Assembly (NCBI GenBank): GCA_022572335.1
Contig: JACZWD010000070.1
Location: 1-11,415 of the forward strand
Reading direction: 5' to 3'
DNA: 11,415 bases
DNA from: Pseudomonadota bacterium
GTDB taxonomy: Bacteria > Pseudomonadota > Alphaproteobacteria > Rhodospirillales > 2-02-FULL-58-16
The notes under the pieces were generated by a model, which was not told where the DNA came from, searched no databases, and saw nothing but the letters and a program-made list of their open reading frames with translations. A program made the translations under genes and the position numbers. Below, in pieces: positions 6,011-11,415 of the stretch. The stretch's first letter is position 1. The number at the start of each line of letters is the position of its first letter.

Positions 6011-6040
6011 TTTATCCGTGTTCATCCGTGTTCATCCGTA
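6011..6040. repeat. Three-unit 10-bp tandem repeat
   Basis: TTTATCCGTG, TTCATCCGTG and TTCATCCGTA stand head to tail, with single-base variation between units. Similar TTCATCCGTG strings are, as I recall, widespread between genes in environmental bacterial genomes, where they are often mistranslated as short hypothetical proteins. It lies between the convergent nuclease and acs genes. Confidence 0.7.
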
Positions 6041-6062
6041 TCAAACGAACACCGGATACGGG

Positions 6063-6094
6063 ATTTCAAACGGCGGGGCATTTCGGCCCCGCCG
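6063..6094 (-). terminator. Intrinsic terminator candidate of acs
   Basis: Read on the minus strand just after the acs stop codon, CGGCGGGGC, loop CGAAAT and GCCCCGCCG form a perfect 9 bp stem (6071-6094), followed by TTTGAAAT. The U-tract is weak, but the GC-rich stem 7 bp beyond the stop fits a terminator. The stem would also form on transcripts from the nuclease side. Confidence 0.65.
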
Positions 6095-6101
6095 CCCGTA
6101 C

Positions 6102-8219
6102 TCAATCGTCGCCGAAGCGCTCGATGTCCTCCGGGCCCTTCTTGGTGGCCACCTTTTCCTTGCCCTGGACCAGGACGCGGATGTCCTCGACCACGTCGGG
6201 GTTGGCAAGGGTCATCACATCGCCGATGTCGAGGGTGTTGGAGATGGCGGCCAGCACGCGGCGCATGATCTTTCCCGAACGGGTCTTCGGCATGTCGGGC
6301 ACGATGTAGACGTTCTTCGGCCGGGCGATCTTGCCGATGGTCGTCTCGATGGCCGAGACCACTTTTCTTTTCGCCTCCTCGTCGGAATCGAAGCCCGGCT
6401 TCAGGGACACGTAGACGTCGGGGACGCGGCCCTTGATCTCGTCGACCACGGGCACGACGGCGGCTTCGGCGATGGCCTCGACGGTCAGGGCGGCGGACTC
6501 CAGCTCCTTGGTGCCCAGCCGGTGGCCGGCGACGTTGATGACGTCGTCGATGCGGCCCAGGATCCGGTAATACCCGTCCGCCGCCAGCATCGCCCCGTCG
6601 CCGGTCAGGTAGGGCCAGTCGCGCCAGTCCTTGCTGTTGGTGTCCTTGCAGTACTTGGCGTAATAGGTGTCGACGTAGCGCTCGCGGTCCCCCCAAATGG
6701 TCTGGAAGGCCCCCGGCCACGGGTTGCGGATGCAGATGTTTCCCGCCTTCCCCGACCCCGCCTTGAGCTCGTTGCCGTCCTCGTCGTAGATGACCGGATG
6801 GATGCCCGGCAAGGCGGGCCCGGTGCTGCCGGGCTTCATGGGGTGGAGCGCCGGCACCGTGCTGCACAGGAAGCCGCCGGTTTCCGTCTGCCACCAGGTG
6901 TCGACGATGATGGCCTCGCCCTTGCCGACCACCTCGTAATACCACTTCCACACTTCCGGTTCGATGGGCTCTCCCACCGTCGTCATGTGCTTGAAGTGGT
7001 AGTCGTACTTCTTGGGCTCGTCGGGACCGGCCTTCCTCAGCATGCGAATGGTCGTCGGCGCGGTGTGGAAGATATTGACATCCAGGCGCTCGGCGATCCG
7101 CCACGCCCGCCCGGCGTCGGGGTAGGTGGGGACGCCTTCGAAGATGACGGTCGACGCGGCCAGCGCCAGCGGGCCGTAGACGATGTAGGAATGGCCGGTG
7201 ATCCAGCCGATGTCCGCCATGCACCAGTAGACGTCCTCGGGATGGATGTCCTGGATGTATTTCGACGTGCCGGCCACGTAGGCCATGTAGCCGCCGATGC
7301 TGTGCTGGCATCCCTTGGGCTTCCCGGTCGTCCCGCTGGTGTACATCAGGAACAGGGGGTCTTCCGCGGGCAGGGAGACGGGATCGACCCGCTTGCCGGC
7401 ATACTTCTTGAGCACGTCGTTGACGATGAAATCACGGCCTTCCACCATCGGCGTGTCGGAGACGGATCTGCCGGGATAGCGTTGCCAGATGAGGACCTTG
7501 TCGACGGTCTGGCCGAGCTTTTCCGCCATCTCGCAGGCCACGTCGGCATTGACCTTGTGATCGATCATCTTGCCCGCGCGGTGATAGCCGTCGACGGTGA
7601 TCAGCACCCTGCATCCCGAATCGGCGATCCTGTCGGCGCACGCCTGGCCGCTGAATCCTCCGAACACCTCTGAATGAATGACGCCGAGCCGGGCGCACGC
7701 GAGCATGGTCACCGGAAGGTCCGGGACCATCGGCATGTGCAGGGTCACCCGGTCGCCCTGCTTGAGGCCGGCGAAGTCCCGGAGCAGGGCGGCGAACTCG
7801 TTCACCCGCACGTAGAGCTCTTGATAGGTGATGGCGTACAGAGGCTCGTCCTCGGGCTCGGGGACGAAATGGATGGCCGCCTTGTTCTTGTATTTCGGCA
7901 GGTGCCGGTCGACGCAGTTGTAGCAGGCGTTGATCCTGCCGCCGACGAACCACTTCCAGCACGGGGCGTCGCTGGTATCAAGGGTCGTGTGCCAATACCG
8001 GTCCCAGTCCAGCAGGTCGGCGTATTCCTTGTAGCATTCGGGAAAATTCTCCAGGCTGAAGCGCTCGAACATCCCGGGGTCGGTCAGGTTCGCCTGCCCG
8101 ATGAACTCGGGGGACGGATAGATGGTCGCTTCCTCTTTCCAATGGACCGCAATTTCCGATTCGCTGACCGCTTGCGCCTCGGGCGCCTCGGCATTACCGG
8201 CAGCGTCCTGTTTGCTCAT
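6102..8219 (-). CDS. acs: Acetyl-CoA synthetase (acetate-CoA ligase, AMP-forming)
   Basis: The 705-residue enzyme activates acetate with ATP and CoA through acetyl-AMP, in the cytoplasm. Visible ANL-family motifs are the P-loop YTSGTTGKPKG (293-303), DTWWQTETGG (440-449), the hinge region YLTGDGAMLAADGYYRILGR (537-556) with GHRLGTKELESA (565-576), and PKTRSGKIMRR (644-654), whose K650 is the catalytic lysine that Pat-type enzymes acetylate. W443 corresponds to the Trp that limits the pocket to acetate. The position of Val310 of the Salmonella enzyme is Ile here (GWITGHS). The protein is about 50 residues longer than the common 650-residue Acs, through an N-terminal tail and small insertions such as DTNSKDWRDWP. 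It looks like a divergent Acs lineage, so propionate use is not excluded. ATG 8219 is preceded by GGGGAGG. It is a single-gene unit with its own promoter and terminator candidates. Confidence 0.93.
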   Translation of the reverse strand: MSKQDAAGNAEAPEAQAVSESEIAVHWKEEATIYPSPEFIGQANLTDPGMFERFSLENFPECYKEYADLLDWDRYWHTTLDTSDAPCWKWFVGGRINACYNCVDRHLPKYKNKAAIHFVPEPEDEPLYAITYQELYVRVNEFAALLRDFAGLKQGDRVTLHMPMVPDLPVTMLACARLGVIHSEVFGGFSGQACADRIADSGCRVLITVDGYHRAGKMIDHKVNADVACEMAEKLGQTVDKVLIWQRYPGRSVSDTPMVEGRDFIVNDVLKKYAGKRVDPVSLPAEDPLFLMYTSGTTGKPKGCQHSIGGYMAYVAGTSKYIQDIHPEDVYWCMADIGWITGHSYIVYGPLALAASTVIFEGVPTYPDAGRAWRIAERLDVNIFHTAPTTIRMLRKAGPDEPKKYDYHFKHMTTVGEPIEPEVWKWYYEVVGKGEAIIVDTWWQTETGGFLCSTVPALHPMKPGSTGPALPGIHPVIYDEDGNELKAGSGKAGNICIRNPWPGAFQTIWGDRERYVDTYYAKYCKDTNSKDWRDWPYLTGDGAMLAADGYYRILGRIDDVINVAGHRLGTKELESAALTVEAIAEAAVVPVVDEIKGRVPDVYVSLKPGFDSDEEAKRKVVSAIETTIGKIARPKNVYIVPDMPKTRSGKIMRRVLAAISNTLDIGDVMTLANPDVVEDIRVLVQGKEKVATKKGPEDIERFGDD

Positions 8220-8339
8220 TACCGTGACCTCCCCTTTCGAGACCGCGTGCGCTTCCCCACCGGGCGGTTGCGCGATCCCGCAAAAATATTTTCCCCGCGA
8301 CCGCCTGACGGCGGGTCCGGAACTCCTTACTTGACGCGG

Positions 8340-8369
8340 ATTATGTCAAACAAGAGCGTCATAAAACAA
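8340..8369 (-). promoter_or_regulatory. Candidate acs promoter with inverted repeat
   Basis: On the minus strand TTGTTT (8364-8369), an 18 bp spacer and CATAAT (8340-8345) form a plausible promoter about 115 bp upstream of acs. An inverted repeat TTGAC-N9-GTCAA (8331-8349) covers the -10 and the likely start point and could bind a regulator. CTTGTTT also occurs twice here as a direct repeat. The region is AT-rich compared with its surroundings. Confidence 0.35.
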
Positions 8370-8387
8370 GGGGGCGGAAGAAATATC

Positions 8388-8433
8388 CGGCGACGGCGGC
8401 ACGGCCGCCCGCGGCCCTTCACGGGCGTCGCCG
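8388..8433 (-). terminator. Hairpin directly after the Rieske gene
   Basis: CGGCGACG (minus strand, from 8433) pairs with CGTCGCCG (ending at 8388), enclosing a GC-rich inner hairpin (GGCCG/CGGCC). It starts at the base after the stop codon and is followed by GATATTTCTT. This would end the gpsA-to-Rieske transcript before the acs promoter. The U-run is poor, so read-through is possible. Confidence 0.45.
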
Positions 8434-8805
8434 TCAATCCACCAGGTAGACGGTGCCGTTCCGGACCTCCGTCGCGGGGCGCCGAAGGCTCTTCCCGGCG
8501 CACGGGCCGGAGACGCAGAACCCGTCCTCGATGCGGAATACCGCCCCGTGGTTGGTGCACAGGATATGGGTCTTGGCGTGGTCGAGGAACCGGCCGGGCG
8601 TGAAATCCAGCGGCAAGCCCTTATGGGGGCACCGGTTGGCGTAGACGAAGACGTGATCGTTGCGGCGCAGAATCATGAAACGCAGGAGTTCGCCGCGCCA
8701 GTGGACGGCAAACCCGTTGCTGCCGCCGTCCGCGACATCGGCAAGCCGGCACAGCACGGTCCTGCCCGGCGCCGCCGCGGCGGCGGGGTCTTTCCCGGGT
8801 TTCAT
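8434..8805 (-). CDS. Rieske [2Fe-2S] domain protein
   Basis: This 123-residue single-domain protein binds a Rieske cluster. CPH (residues 59-61) and CTNH (83-86), in NRCPHKGLPLDF and ILCTNHGAVF, supply the two Cys and two His ligands. CAGKSLRRP near the C-terminus is the usual third conserved segment. There is no signal peptide or membrane helix, so it is a soluble cytoplasmic ferredoxin-like protein rather than the cytochrome bc1 subunit. An electron-transfer role is likely but the partner is unknown. No oxygenase or reductase gene is adjacent. Its ATG overlaps the TGA of the preceding gene (ATGA), so it is translationally coupled to the unrecognised 165-residue protein. That is the best hint to its partner. 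Larger upstream starts in this frame only read through the preceding gene out of phase. Confidence 0.9.
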   Translation of the reverse strand: MKPGKDPAAAAAPGRTVLCRLADVADGGSNGFAVHWRGELLRFMILRRNDHVFVYANRCPHKGLPLDFTPGRFLDHAKTHILCTNHGAVFRIEDGFCVSGPCAGKSLRRPATEVRNGTVYLVD

Positions 8806-9299
8806 TCCGGTTCCAGGCCGAGCGGGATCATGTTCCATTCCTGCCATACGCGCTCGGGGAACGGCCCGCCCTTGCGCCCTTCCCCCTCCTCCAGGGCGTC
8901 CTTCACATGGGGAAACCCGCGCTTCATCTCGGCCCACATCCCACGCCCGAGCGGCCTGAGTTCGGGCACATTCAGGCAGCGCAGCGAATACGACCACACC
9001 ATGGCCCCCGCGGAATCGGACGGCAGGCCCAGGTTCTTGAACTGGCGCGAGACCTTGTTGATTTTCATCTGCAGGACACCCAGGGTCTCGACCGAGGGCA
9101 GGTGGTCGTCCTCGAACACGCCCTCGGGGATCACGCCGTGGGTCTCGAAATTCACCCGGATGGCGGTGGCGATGGCGACCATGGCGCCCATGTCCTGGGC
9201 GTCCATGGCGCGCAGGCCGCGGACGAACCTGTCCACCTCGCGGGCTCCCGCGCTGAGCGCCCGCCCGTGCATCTTGTCCGTGAGCCATCCCTTGACCAT
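8802..9299 (-). CDS. Conserved-looking protein of unknown function, 165 residues
   Basis: I do not recognise this protein. It is soluble, with no signal peptide, membrane segment or metal-binding cysteine cluster, and has a single cysteine (LRCLNVPEL). The first 60 residues look helical (AREVDRFVRGLRAMDAQDMG, MVAIATAIRVNF), then come a Glu/Asp-rich turn, a probable coiled helix (VLQMKINKVSRQFKNLGL) and an acidic, Pro-rich end. Coding is strongly supported by the gene packing: it begins 10 bp after the EVE gene and its stop overlaps the Rieske start as ATGA. The ribosome site is weak, which fits coupling to the upstream gene. Its fixed position next to the Rieske gene suggests they work together, but no function can be given. 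Confidence 0.8.
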   Translation of the reverse strand: MVKGWLTDKMHGRALSAGAREVDRFVRGLRAMDAQDMGAMVAIATAIRVNFETHGVIPEGVFEDDHLPSVETLGVLQMKINKVSRQFKNLGLPSDSAGAMVWSYSLRCLNVPELRPLGRGMWAEMKRGFPHVKDALEEGEGRKGGPFPERVWQEWNMIPLGLEPE

Positions 9300-9309
9300 C
9301 GCCGCCGCG

Positions 9310-9729
9310 TTACGCCGGGACGCCCGCCATGTCGCAGATGATCCTCCATGCCGCCGCGTCCACCGGCATCACCGAAAGCCGCGACTGGCGGACCAGGGCC
9401 AGGTGGTCGAGGCGGCCGTCATCCTTGATCCGCCCGAGCGTCACCGGGTCCTTCACCGGCATCACCGCCTGGAAGTCCACCATGCCGAAGCGCATGGTGG
9501 GGTCGGTGGGATCGGGATAGTACTCGGTGACCACCTCGAGGATGCCGACGATGCGCTTCTCGTTGACCGAATGATAAAAAAAGGCCCTGTCGCCCACCTT
9601 CATGGCTTTCATGTTGGCCGCCGCCTGATGGTTGCGCACGCCCTCCCATTCGACCACGCCGGCCTTGACGTGGTCGTCCCACGACCAGTTGCCCGGTTCC
9701 GATTTCACCAGCCAGTACGCCATCGCCAT
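9310..9729 (-). CDS. EVE domain-containing protein
   Basis: The 139-residue product is essentially one EVE domain (PUA-like fold, thymocyte nuclear protein 1 family). The hallmarks are AYWLVKSEPGNWSWDD at the start, WEGVRNHQAAANMKAMKVGDRAFFYHS in the middle, EYYPDPTDP, and LVRQSRLSVMPV near the end. EVE/YTH-type pockets bind modified bases in DNA or RNA, and some bacterial members accompany modification-dependent restriction enzymes. Here none is nearby, so a general housekeeping role is more likely. ATG 9729 is chosen because GAGG precedes it at good spacing and it overlaps the YciI stop codon (TGATG). ATG 9723, two codons later, is the alternative and gives the more usual MAYWLVKSEP start. 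The gene ends 10 bp before the unrecognised 165-residue gene. Confidence 0.92.
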   Translation of the reverse strand: MAMAYWLVKSEPGNWSWDDHVKAGVVEWEGVRNHQAAANMKAMKVGDRAFFYHSVNEKRIVGILEVVTEYYPDPTDPTMRFGMVDFQAVMPVKDPVTLGRIKDDGRLDHLALVRQSRLSVMPVDAAAWRIICDMAGVPA

Positions 9730-10013
9730 CAGTCCTCGGGGAACACTTTCTTCCACGCCTTTATGGTGACGCTCTCGAACAATCCGGCCCGGGCGTAGGG
9801 ATCGTTGGCGGCGAAGGTCTCGGCGGCCTGTTTGTCGGGCAGCTCGACCAGGATCACGCTGCCGGTGACGGTGGAGGCGTCATCCGTGAGTGTCGGGCCG
9901 GCGGCGAACAGCGTATCGCCGAGATCCCGAAGGTAGGCGAGATGGGCCGTGCGGTTCTCCTTGCGGACCGCGCCATGGTCGGGTTTGTCGACGCAGGTGA
10001 TGACGAAAATCAT
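9729..10013 (-). CDS. YciI-like (YCII domain) protein
   Basis: This 94-residue protein has the YCII fold, a small ferredoxin-like dimer. Family features are MIFVITCVDKPDH at the start, ENRTAHLAYLRDLGDTLFAAGP with the conserved His-Leu-x-Tyr-Leu, SVILVELPDKQAAETFAANDPY, and VTIKAWKKVF at the end. The family has a conserved His/Asp pair suggestive of an enzyme, but its reaction is mostly unknown. I chose ATG 10013 because GAGAGG lies five bases before it. A TTG six codons upstream has no ribosome site. The stop overlaps the EVE start by one base. The order gpsA-YciI-EVE recurs in alphaproteobacteria to my knowledge, so the cluster is probably ancestral rather than acquired. Confidence 0.9.
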   Translation of the reverse strand: MIFVITCVDKPDHGAVRKENRTAHLAYLRDLGDTLFAAGPTLTDDASTVTGSVILVELPDKQAAETFAANDPYARAGLFESVTIKAWKKVFPED

Positions 10014-10054
10014 GACACCTCTCTTGGACAAGCGGTTGGTGGAGAAGCGGGGTT

Positions 10055-10084
10055 ATACCAAGAAGCGTTAACGCTCCTTGGTAT
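10055..10084. repeat. 30-bp near-perfect palindrome between gpsA and the YciI gene
   Basis: ATACCAAGAAGCGTT (10055-10069) is followed at once by its reverse complement (10070-10084) with one mismatch. As RNA it would make a long hairpin on either strand. There is no T-run on the gpsA side, so it is not a standard terminator. It may trim expression between gpsA and the downstream genes, stabilise the 3' end of the gpsA message, serve as a binding site, or be a member of a dispersed palindromic repeat family. Confidence 0.75.
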
Positions 10085-10120
10085 CACACTGCCGTTTCGA
10101 TGCGGCGCGCATGCGCCCGT

Positions 10121-11140
10121 TTACGACGCCGCCTCGACGGCCAGCCCCACCGGCGCTTCCGCCTTGAAGGGCCGCGCCAGCAACTCGGCGATCGTCGAAT
10201 CGATATCGGCGAACTGGTGCAGCACCTTGTCTATGGCCACGCAGATGGGCATGTCGACGTCGAGGCGGCCGGCGAGATCGGTGACCGAGGAAGCAGTGTA
10301 CACGCCTTCCGCCACCGACGTGCGCGCCGCCAGGATTTCGACCAGGGTCCTGCCCCGGCCCAGGTCGACGCCAAGCGAGAAGTTGCGCGATTGCATGTTG
10401 TTGCAGGTCAGCGTGATGTCCCCCAGCCCACACAGGCCGGCGAGCGTATCGGCCTGTCCGCCCTTCGCCGCGCCCAGGCGCACGATCTCGGCCAGCCCCC
10501 GGGTGATCAGCGCCGCCCGCGCGTTTTCTCCAAGCCCGCGCCCGGTGACGATGCCGCAGGCGATGGCGAGCACGTTCTTCACCGCGCCGCCCACCTGGGC
10601 GCCGATCAGGTCGGCCGTGCGGTAGATGCGAAAACGCGGTGTCCCCAGGGCGGCCATCAGCCTCTCGGCCAGTTCCACGTCGTCGCAGGCGAGGGTCACC
10701 GCGGTGGGCAGGTCGCGCGCCACCTCGGTGGCGAAGGTGGGACCCGACAGCACGGCGACGCGCGCTTCGGGCAGGGTTTCGGCGACCACTTCGCTCATCA
10801 GCGCGCAGGTATCCTGCTCGATGCCCTTGGCGCAGACCACCGCCGGCACCCCGGCCTTCCAGGCCGGCGCGATCTTTTCGCATATGGCGCGCAGGTGCTG
10901 CGCCGGCGCCACCAGCAGAACGGCGTCGGTCTCCACCACATCGGCGAGGTCCGTGGTCGCCTGGATCCCGGAATCCAGGGATATGCCGGGCAGGTAGAGG
11001 GAATTCTCGTGGGTCAGGTTGATGGCCTCGGCCACCTCGGGTTCGTGGCACTGAACCACCACCTGGCGTCCCGCCCGGTGCATGACCGTGGCCAACGCCG
11101 TCCCCCACGCGCCCGCGCCGATGATGCCGATCCTGTTCAT
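10121..11140 (-). CDS. gpsA: NAD(P)H-dependent glycerol-3-phosphate dehydrogenase
   Basis: The enzyme (339 residues, normal length) reduces dihydroxyacetone phosphate to sn-glycerol 3-phosphate, the backbone for phospholipid synthesis, in the cytoplasm. The N-terminal Rossmann domain starts with IGIIGAGAWGTALA (GxGxxG at residues 8-13). NSLYLPG (46-52), VLLVAPAQHLR (74-84), CAKGIEQ (103-109, K105) and SGPTFATEVA (132-141) are all family segments. The catalytic helical domain shows GGAVKNVLAIACG (184-196, catalytic K188), NARAALITRGLAEI, LCGLGDITLTC (236-246) and SRN (251-253). EGVYTA and MPIC complete the C-terminal part. ATG 11140 is right before the nucleotide-binding fold. A GGAG lies rather far upstream. 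It is the first gene of the minus-strand string, 107 bp upstream of the YciI gene, with a 30-bp palindrome in the gap. Confidence 0.96.
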   Translation of the reverse strand: MNRIGIIGAGAWGTALATVMHRAGRQVVVQCHEPEVAEAINLTHENSLYLPGISLDSGIQATTDLADVVETDAVLLVAPAQHLRAICEKIAPAWKAGVPAVVCAKGIEQDTCALMSEVVAETLPEARVAVLSGPTFATEVARDLPTAVTLACDDVELAERLMAALGTPRFRIYRTADLIGAQVGGAVKNVLAIACGIVTGRGLGENARAALITRGLAEIVRLGAAKGGQADTLAGLCGLGDITLTCNNMQSRNFSLGVDLGRGRTLVEILAARTSVAEGVYTASSVTDLAGRLDVDMPICVAIDKVLHQFADIDSTIAELLARPFKAEAPVGLAVEAAS

Positions 11141-11347
11141 GGCACGTTGGTTTCTCCGGCCGCGGGCCCTTTATGCCCGTATCCGCGTATCCGAGGCAAG
11201 GGCCGCTTGGCCGGGCCGCCACGGCCGCAAGCGGGCGCGCAAACGGGGGATGGCGTCGGCGCGAACGGCTCGCCCCGCCGCACGGGTGGTCCCGGCCGTG
11301 TCGAATTTCCGGATCGGGGCGTGGGACCGCGGTTCAGGCCGGCCGGC
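11141..11347. other. Intergenic region upstream of gpsA
   Basis: These 207 bp between a truncated minus-strand gene and gpsA are very GC-rich. I see no clear promoter, hairpin terminator or repeat. The gap is long enough for gpsA to have its own promoter. Confidence 0.4.
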
Positions 11348-11415
11348 TCACGCGGGTCTGGCGCACATCTCCTCGCCGACCAGCCAGTCGGGGCTGTCCT
11401 GTCCGTCGCCGGATG
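11348..11415 (-). CDS. 3' end of an unidentified gene running off the right edge
   Basis: Twenty-one codons and a TGA stop (11348-11350) are visible on the minus strand, ending in DWLVGEEMCARPA. Nineteen of the 21 codons end in G or C, as expected for a gene here, and the residue mix is protein-like. The piece is too short to name. In many alphaproteobacteria tsaD precedes gpsA, but this C-terminus does not look like TsaD to me. A chance reading frame cannot be ruled out. Confidence 0.45.
   Translation of the reverse strand, partial: SGDGQDSPDWLVGEEMCARPA

Noticed and set aside
6018..7673. Long plus-strand open frame opposite acs
   Set aside because: It is the mirror of acs codon bias, rich in Val/Asp/His/Gly, with no recognisable domain. 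acs on the other strand is certain.
9310..9729. EVE gene as part of a modification-dependent restriction or other defence island
   Set aside because: No nuclease, helicase or methylase is adjacent, and the neighbours are housekeeping genes.

Overview
The window is GC-rich chromosomal DNA, most likely from an alphaproteobacterium, possibly of the Rhodospirillales type. The evidence is family content: a DUF1849/EipB envelope protein, a DUF1674/SDHAF4 succinate dehydrogenase assembly factor (typical of alphaproteobacteria and mitochondria), an alphaproteobacterial-type LexA box (GTTC-N7-GTTC), and a gpsA-YciI-EVE gene string. Most of it is ordinary housekeeping and envelope DNA. The less usual material lies in the intergenic spaces.

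Left part (1-4641), cell envelope. After about 490 bp with no recognisable gene comes eipB (+). It converges, with a 7 bp gap, on a DsbA/ScsC-type periplasmic thiol oxidoreductase (-) that carries an apparent single-base frameshift. Upstream of that on the same strand is a BepA-like M48 metalloprotease with a TPR tail, which has only TTG start codons available. A 262 bp element with 32 bp imperfect terminal inverted repeats fills the gap between the protease start and the stop codon of a family 2 glycosyltransferase (-). A 72 bp hairpin core from this element recurs, inverted and truncated, about 1.5 kb away.

Middle (4642-6101). The SDHAF4-like gene (+) is followed by the second copy of the hairpin repeat. 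Next come a LexA-box candidate, a 20-codon hydrophobic mini-ORF, an AT-rich promoter with an operator-like palindrome, and a membrane-anchored staphylococcal-nuclease homologue (+). Then come dispersed-repeat-like sequence, a three-unit 10 bp tandem repeat and a terminator-like hairpin that serves acs.

Right part (6102-11415), all on the minus strand. A long acetyl-CoA synthetase stands alone with its own promoter and terminator candidates. Upstream of it is a compact string, in transcription order: gpsA (phospholipid precursor), a YciI-like protein, an EVE-domain protein, an unrecognised 165-residue protein and a Rieske [2Fe-2S] protein. The last four are joined by overlaps of 1 to 4 bases or a 10 bp gap, so they are probably translationally coupled. 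A 30 bp near-perfect palindrome separates gpsA from the others. The last 68 bp hold the 3' end of another minus-strand gene.

I did not find a defence system, CRISPR array, rRNA, tRNA, integrase or transposase. The best candidates for something new are the structured repeat family, whose hairpin stem shows a compensatory base change between copies, and the SOS-box/mini-ORF/nuclease control region.
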